DNA of 64,000 nt from a bacterium HR15. GTDB lineage: Bacteria; Armatimonadota; Fimbriimonadia; Fimbriimonadales; GBS-DC. Location: positions 1 through 64,000 of the forward strand of contig BEHR01000002.1 in assembly GCA_002898555.1 (NCBI GenBank), in the 5' to 3' direction. The notes under the pieces were generated by a model. It made no database searches. It worked only from the letters and a program-made list of their open reading frames with translations, and was not told the DNA's origin. Positions 59,762 through 64,000 of the stretch are shown here, one piece after another (position 1 is the stretch's first letter; every line of letters begins with the position of its first letter). A program made the position numbers and the translations under genes.

Positions 59762-60394
59762 ATGATGAACTCGTTGCCAACGGCGGAAGCGCGATTATCG
59801 GAGCTGTTTAGCGCCACCTTGGACACCGACGCCGACGGAACCGTCTCGCTGGAGGAGATAGTCGCCCGTGCAGGGGATCGAGGGTATGGCATCATGCTAT
59901 TGCTGCTGACCATTCCCTGCTTTATTCCGGTGCTGCCACCGGGCACATCGGGCGTTGTGGGAGTACTAATGATATTAGTCGCGTCGCAGATGTTGGTGGG
60001 CAGGCGGCAGCTGTGGCTGCCTGCGCGCTGGCGACGGAAACGGCTTGCGCCTGCGACGGTGCAGGCAATTCAGACCAGAGGTATCGCGCTGCTACAGCGT
60101 ATCGAACGGGTCTCCTATCCACGGGGGCGATGGCTAACACGCAACGGGGTGCTATTGCGCGTCTCTGCCCTGATTGTGATTCTGCTCAGCTTGGTACTAT
60201 CCTCGCCAATGCCCTTTATGAACACGCTGCCTGCCTTTTCGATCGCGCTGATTGCCATAGGGCTGATGAACCATGATGGCTATCTGCTCCTGGCGGGCAA
60301 CTTGTTAGGTGTTGCCGTGCTGCTGGTGGTAGGGCTCGGACTGGAAGCCCTGCTCCATGCATGGCAGTGGATTCGGATGTGCTTCTACGGCTAA
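59762..60394 (+). CDS. ExoD-like membrane protein
   Basis: The 210-residue product matches the ExoD family (exopolysaccharide synthesis, ExoD). GDRGYGIMLLLLTIPCFIPV, LPPGTSGVVGVLMILVASQM and the late SSPMPFMNTLPAFSIALIAI and GLMNHDGYLLLAG are typical. It has about five membrane helices. ExoD proteins are needed for normal exopolysaccharide in rhizobia; the biochemical role is unknown. Two ATGs (59762, 59765) are possible. Confidence 0.85.
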   Translation: MMNSLPTAEARLSELFSATLDTDADGTVSLEEIVARAGDRGYGIMLLLLTIPCFIPVLPPGTSGVVGVLMILVASQMLVGRRQLWLPARWRRKRLAPATVQAIQTRGIALLQRIERVSYPRGRWLTRNGVLLRVSALIVILLSLVLSSPMPFMNTLPAFSIALIAIGLMNHDGYLLLAGNLLGVAVLLVVGLGLEALLHAWQWIRMCFYG

Positions 60395-60402
60395 TGTGAA
60401 GA

Positions 60403-61281
60403 TTATGCCTCGATTCCTCGTTCGCGAAGCAAGGCGCGGAGCCGTTCCAGTTCCGCTTCCGCTTGCTCGGCACGCTGCCGCTCCTGTTCAGCACGCTGCC
60501 GTTCTTGCTCAGCACGCTGCCGTTCTTGCTCAGCACGCTGCCGTTCTTGCTCGGCACGCTGCCGCTCCTGTTCAGCAAGCTCGCTGGGTGTTGGCACTAA
60601 GCTCCCATCAGCGCGGTAGAGTCGCAACCACCGATAGCGACGACCGTTGTAAACGCCCTCCCACACACCTAAGTATGCGCCCAATACACGGCTCCACAGC
60701 CAGCCATGCTCGTTGGGTGTGATGGGTTCGTAGTGCCCGTTCGCCAGATGGTATCCGCGCAGCTCGCCCTTGTCTTGGTCGTACCAGTAATACTCCGGCA
60801 CACGCAACACCTCTGCATAGAAGCGCAGGTTCTCCTCCTTGTCCTTCTTCGCGGTGCGTGGCGAAATCAGCTCGATGACCAGGTCGGGATAACGACCATC
60901 CTCCTCCCACGCCACCCAGTAGCGACGGGGCTTGGAACCATCCACATTGCGCACCACAAAAAAGTCGGGACCTTTATACGCCGACTTCCCTGCATTAATG
61001 GCGCGTGCCTGTTCGGTGCTGTAGTAAACAAACATATTGCCGCCACAGAAGTAATCGTTGCTGGGCCCCAGATGCTGGCGCACGAGGTCATCCAGAAGAT
61101 GGATCTGTACCACATGCCACTCGCTTTCCAATGGTTCGCCGTCCTCCTCTAACAGTTCCAGGCTTTCCAGTTCCCGCAGCATCTGCTCGATGTCGCGGGC
61201 GAGTTCAGGGGGTATCGCAGCGCGCTGGGATTTGCGCCGCGTGCGCGGTTTCGGGGTCGGTTGTGCAGCGACTTTCGCCAT
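60403..61281 (-). CDS. Uma2-family (DUF820) nuclease-fold protein with long coiled-coil tail
   Basis: The 292-residue product is a paralogue of the one at 30306, sharing LEEDGEPLESEWH, NDYFCGGNMFVYYS, GPDFFVVRNVDG, GRYPDLVIELISPRTAKKDK and GWLWSRVLGAYLGVWEG. It has an N-terminal basic extension and a C-terminal coiled coil of five or six perfect AEQERQR heptads, encoded by a 21-base tandem repeat. TATACT at 61290-61295 ends 8 bases before the ATG at 61281. The function of the family is unsettled. Confidence 0.87.
   Translation of the reverse strand: MAKVAAQPTPKPRTRRKSQRAAIPPELARDIEQMLRELESLELLEEDGEPLESEWHVVQIHLLDDLVRQHLGPSNDYFCGGNMFVYYSTEQARAINAGKSAYKGPDFFVVRNVDGSKPRRYWVAWEEDGRYPDLVIELISPRTAKKDKEENLRFYAEVLRVPEYYWYDQDKGELRGYHLANGHYEPITPNEHGWLWSRVLGAYLGVWEGVYNGRRYRWLRLYRADGSLVPTPSELAEQERQRAEQERQRAEQERQRAEQERQRAEQERQRAEQAEAELERLRALLRERGIEA
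60461..60590. repeat. 21-base tandem repeat encoding AEQERQR heptads
   Basis: About six units close to GCACGCTGCCGTTCTTGCTC plus one base follow one another with few differences. They encode the coiled-coil heptads of the Uma2 tail. The copy number is likely to vary between strains. Confidence 0.85.
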
Positions 61282-61289
61282 CCCAACCA

Positions 61290-61295
61290 AGTATA
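61290..61295 (-). promoter_or_regulatory. -10 box for leaderless Uma2 mRNA
   Basis: TATACT on the minus strand ends 8 bases before the ATG at 61281, with no ribosome-binding site. Confidence 0.6.
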
Positions 61296-61406
61296 CCCCA
61301 CACCGTTTGCTGCGTGGTATCCTATTGCTGCCTGAAAATTTTCCTCCGGGCATGTGGGTCGGAGGAAACATTTGTGGAGCCACAGAGAACCCGGAGAGGA
61401 GGGTGT

Positions 61407-62324
61407 ATGCAGGAAGTTATCCAAGGAGTTTGGCTGATCGATCTGAATTTTCTGGGCTATCCGCTGGCGATTGCTGCCTATTTACTGATAGGCAGGGATG
61501 AAGCCGCGCTGGTGGAGGTAGGTCCCGCCAGCACGGTGGAAACCTTGTTGCGCGAGGTGGAGCGAGCAGGCGTTCCGTTGGACACGGTGCGCCATCTGCT
61601 CGTGACACATATCCATCTTGACCATGCGGGCGCGCTCGGTGTGCTGATGCAACGGCTGCCCGATGCCACTTGCTATGTACATCCGATAGGCGCGCCGCAC
61701 TTAGCCGATCCATCGCGTCTAATCGCCAGCGCGTCGCGCCTCTATGGCGAGTTGATGGACACCCTATGGGGACCTGTGCTGCCCGTGCCGAAAGAGCGCA
61801 TTCGTATCGTACAGGATGGCGAACGGCTGCAGGTGGCAGGGCGTACCCTGATCGCCCTCGACACGCCCGGACATGCCCGCCACCATCACGCCTACCTGGA
61901 TGATGCCAGTGGGCTGCTTTTTGCAGGCGATATAGCGGGTGTGCGCATGCCGAACACAACCTATGTGCGCCCACCCACTCCCCCACCCGAACTGGATATC
62001 GAAGCGTGGCAGGCAAGCCTCAGTCGACTGCGCACGGTGCCTATTCGCCAGCTTGCATTGACCCACTTTGGCGTCTTTGAGGATGTGAAGCGCCATCTCG
62101 ATGAGTTAGAGCAGCGACTGCTCGACTGGGGCCATTTCACGCGGCAGCTGGTTGAGCATGGGCGAAGCGATGAGGAGATCATTCGCGCGCTCCAAGAATA
62201 CGGGAACGCCGAGATGCAGGCACAGGGTGTGGACCCCTCCAGCTACGACCTCGGCGCGGGCTATCAACTCATCGCGATGGGCTATGCCCGCTACTGGCGC
62301 AAGAAGTTGGGAGCGTCGCCATGA
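61407..62324 (+). CDS. Metallo-beta-lactamase-fold hydrolase
   Basis: The 305-residue product has the MBL motif LLVTHIHLDHAGALGVLMQR (HxHxDH), the later ligands VHPIGAPHL, IALDTPGHARHHHAYLDDA, FAGDIAGVRM and ALTHFGVFED. It resembles glyoxalase II or quorum-lactonase-like hydrolases, with an extra C-terminal helical region. The substrate is unknown. GAGGAGGG lies about 5 bases before the ATG. The ABC ATPase gene overlaps its end by 4 bases. Confidence 0.9.
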   Translation: MQEVIQGVWLIDLNFLGYPLAIAAYLLIGRDEAALVEVGPASTVETLLREVERAGVPLDTVRHLLVTHIHLDHAGALGVLMQRLPDATCYVHPIGAPHLADPSRLIASASRLYGELMDTLWGPVLPVPKERIRIVQDGERLQVAGRTLIALDTPGHARHHHAYLDDASGLLFAGDIAGVRMPNTTYVRPPTPPPELDIEAWQASLSRLRTVPIRQLALTHFGVFEDVKRHLDELEQRLLDWGHFTRQLVEHGRSDEEIIRALQEYGNAEMQAQGVDPSSYDLGAGYQLIAMGYARYWRKKLGASP

Positions 62325-63478
62325 GCGCGTTCGCCGTGCGGTTCGAAAATGTCACCAAGCGGTTCGGCAACATCGTCGCGCTGAACCGGCTGAATCTGGA
62401 GGTGCAACCCGGTGAGTTCATGGTGCTGGTGGGACCGTCGGGTTGCGGCAAGACAACCGCGTTGCGCCTCTTGGCAGGGTTAGAGGAGCCGACCGAAGGC
62501 AAGCTTTATATTGGCGAGCGTTGTGTGAACGAGATCTCGCCGCGCGACCGCGATGTGGCGATGGTGTTCCAGAACTACGCGCTCTATCCCCATATGCGCG
62601 TGTACGACAACATCGCCTTCGGACTGCGCCTGCGCGAGCTGAAAGGCTTCTGGTGGCAACTGCTGCATTACCAGCAGGCGCGAACGATTCGGCAGCAGAT
62701 CGATCAGCGTGTGCGCCACGCCGCCCAGCTGCTGGGCATCGAGAACTTGTTGTTCCGTCTACCAGGTGAACTCTCTGGTGGGCAGCGTCAGCGTGTCGCG
62801 CTCGCTCGCGCAATCGTGCGCCAGCCGAAAGTGTTCCTGATGGACGAACCACTTTCGAATCTGGACGCCCAGCTGCGCGACCAGACCCGTGCGGAACTCA
62901 AAAAACTGCAGGAACGGCTGGGCATCACCACGCTCTATGTAACCCATGACCAAAAGGAGGCGATGACGCTCGGCTCGCGCATTGCCATCCTCAAAGACGG
63001 CATCCTCCAACAGGTCGGCACACCCGAAGCGGTCTATTATTGCCCGCACAATGTGTTTGTAGCGACCTTTATTGGCACGCCACCGATGAACCTGCTGGAA
63101 GTGCAGGTCGTGGAGGAGAATGGAAAGCCCATGCTGAAACTCGGCTCTTTCCACCTGTCCTTGTTGCAGGGGCAGCAGTCGCTGCTAAAAGCGCGAATCG
63201 GGCAAACGGTGCTGCTCGGTGTTCGCCCACAGGATATTTACACCCCCTCCACCGCCCCCCCTGATGCAATCCTTTCAGAGCCGTTGCACGGGCTGCTGGA
63301 TGTGGTGGAACCGCAAGGTGACCGCAACGATTGCCATATTCTCCTCGACGGGGAACGAGTGATTGCCCAGCTCAGTGCGCGGGTGAAGGTCCAGGAGGGT
63401 GAACGGCTCGATCTGTGTCTCCACCTGGAGCATCTGCATCTGTTCGACCCAGCAACGGGCGTGCGCCTGCAGAGTTGA
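62321..63478 (+). CDS. Sugar-type ABC transporter ATPase (MalK/UgpC family)
   Basis: The 385-residue product has Walker A GPSGCGKTT near residue 39, the Q-loop MVFQNYALYPHM, the signature LSGGQRQRVALARAI, Walker B VFLMDEPLSNLDAQLRD and the switch histidine in YVTHDQKEAMTL. A C-terminal MalK-like regulatory (TOBE) region follows. Between the Q-loop and the signature, an extra segment of about 20 residues (ELKGFWWQLLHYQQARTIRQ) is longer than in MalK. It would power import of a sugar or similar solute; no permease is adjacent. Confidence 0.95.
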   Translation: MSAFAVRFENVTKRFGNIVALNRLNLEVQPGEFMVLVGPSGCGKTTALRLLAGLEEPTEGKLYIGERCVNEISPRDRDVAMVFQNYALYPHMRVYDNIAFGLRLRELKGFWWQLLHYQQARTIRQQIDQRVRHAAQLLGIENLLFRLPGELSGGQRQRVALARAIVRQPKVFLMDEPLSNLDAQLRDQTRAELKKLQERLGITTLYVTHDQKEAMTLGSRIAILKDGILQQVGTPEAVYYCPHNVFVATFIGTPPMNLLEVQVVEENGKPMLKLGSFHLSLLQGQQSLLKARIGQTVLLGVRPQDIYTPSTAPPDAILSEPLHGLLDVVEPQGDRNDCHILLDGERVIAQLSARVKVQEGERLDLCLHLEHLHLFDPATGVRLQS

Positions 63479-64000
63479 CCTTCTCTGAGTGGGTCCACAT
63501 CATCACGGTCCGCAGCACGGCTTCACCACAGGTATAGAAGTGGGGCAGCAGTAGGCGTTCCTGGGGGGTGTGGATGGCGTCCGCCCCTGTGGGGAACACA
63601 AGGCACTGAATCCCGTGGGTGCTGAAGGCGTTGGCATCGGAGCCGCCTCCAGTGCGGGTGAGCTTCGCGTCGATGCCCAGCTCCTTCAGTGCGGCGACGG
63701 CTGCCTTCACGATGGGCGCGTCGGGCGACACACGCACCGCATCGAAAGTTTTGCTGAAGGTCACTTCCACCTTGCCCTCATGCGCCTGCGCCACACGCTC
63801 GCAAATCTCGCGCCAGCGGTTCGCCAGCGATTCCACTCGCTTCGGGTCGAAGCTACGGAACTCGCCTATAAGTTTGACTCGGTCTGGCACGATATTCATC
63901 GCTTGCCCCCCTTCAATGGTGCCGATGTTCGCGGTGGTCTCCTCGTCGAGGCGTCCCCACTCCATCTGCGCAATCGCCTTCGCTGCCATCTGGATCGCGT
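63372..64000 (-). CDS. M20-family metallopeptidase, C-terminal part only
   Basis: The visible part reads IGTIEGGQAMNIVPDRVKLI and GEFRSFDPKRVESLANRWRE (dimerisation domain), then LTRTGGGSDANAFSTHGIQC and LVFPTGADAIHTPQERLLLP with the late catalytic histidine. These are typical of PepT-like M20 peptidases. The N-terminus lies beyond the right edge. The open frame runs 107 bases into the ABC ATPase gene on the opposite strand, so its last about 35 codons may not be native. Confidence 0.88.
   Translation of the reverse strand, partial: AIQMAAKAIAQMEWGRLDEETTANIGTIEGGQAMNIVPDRVKLIGEFRSFDPKRVESLANRWREICERVAQAHEGKVEVTFSKTFDAVRVSPDAPIVKAAVAALKELGIDAKLTRTGGGSDANAFSTHGIQCLVFPTGADAIHTPQERLLLPHFYTCGEAVLRTVMMWTHSEKVNSAGARPLLGRTDADAPGGDTDRAVHPPGPSPAH

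Noticed and set aside
60461-60590. Short tandem repeats as a CRISPR array
   Set aside because: The units are contiguous without spacers and encode perfect protein heptads in the Uma2 frame.

Overview
The window looks like chromosomal DNA of a GC-rich, Gram-negative-type (diderm) bacterium, probably a thermophilic member of the Armatimonadota. This is inference from style: secreted proteins ending in the dockerin-like pattern GDVDxNGCVDDADLLRVLFAFG...DDxDLLxVLFNFGxGC, an LptD-like outer-membrane protein, a pilin, and dispersed repeats common in hot-spring genomes. A search with the rpsF, dnaB or pgk products would settle it. Nothing resembles a prophage, integron, CRISPR array or intact insertion sequence.

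Layout. 1-635: 5' end of tuf preceded by tRNA-Thr and tRNA-Tyr, and divergently tRNA-Leu and tRNA-Val, fired from two back-to-back consensus promoters. 652-4519: folK, a GspF/PilC-like membrane protein, then a MoxR ATPase and a GT4 glycosyltransferase. 4835-9539: amidohydrolase, secreted Asp-box protein, MscS channel, DinB-like protein. 9536-12758: pgk, nadK, cysteine desulfurase. 12776-14514: a type II restriction-modification pair whose nuclease is recognisably EcoRV-like. 14560-17110: an ECF sigma factor operon. 17201-19634: Trm1-type tRNA methyltransferase, thiS, thiO. 19626-25255: amidase, diguanylate cyclase, TPR protein, folP, secreted HAF-repeat protein. 25432-33355: dsbD, a damaged gene, HD hydrolase, a secreted protein, a zinc/manganese-type ABC permease pair with a Uma2 nuclease gene inserted between, gmk, NlpC/P60 peptidase. 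33521-43006: FG-GAP protein, FtsX-like permease, M1 peptidase, acetyl-CoA synthetase, histidine kinase, pilin. 43147-50253: M42 peptidase, ribH, thioesterase, LptD-like protein, aminopropyltransferase, SIS isomerase, rpsR, ssb, rpsF. 50352-57382: DUF3006-like protein, polX, a two-domain protein, an LTxxQ protein, dnaB, an unknown gene. 57510-64000: a very hydrophobic orphan, an ExoD-like protein, a second Uma2 protein, an MBL hydrolase, an ABC ATPase, and the end of an M20 peptidase.

Three themes run through the window. (1) Many mRNA genes have a TATAAT-like box only 5-12 bases before the start codon and no Shine-Dalgarno sequence, so they are probably transcribed leaderless; the stable-RNA promoters by contrast have full TTGACA/TATAAT pairs. 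(2) Four large secreted proteins, and one remnant, share a dockerin-like C-terminal tail. (3) There is much genome debris: a 138-base near-identical copy of the end of the FtsX-like gene, a receiver-domain remnant, an amine-oxidase remnant, a frameshifted gene with a good promoter, and several families of dispersed palindromic or in-frame repeats. Positions of short sites were counted by eye and may be off by one or two bases.
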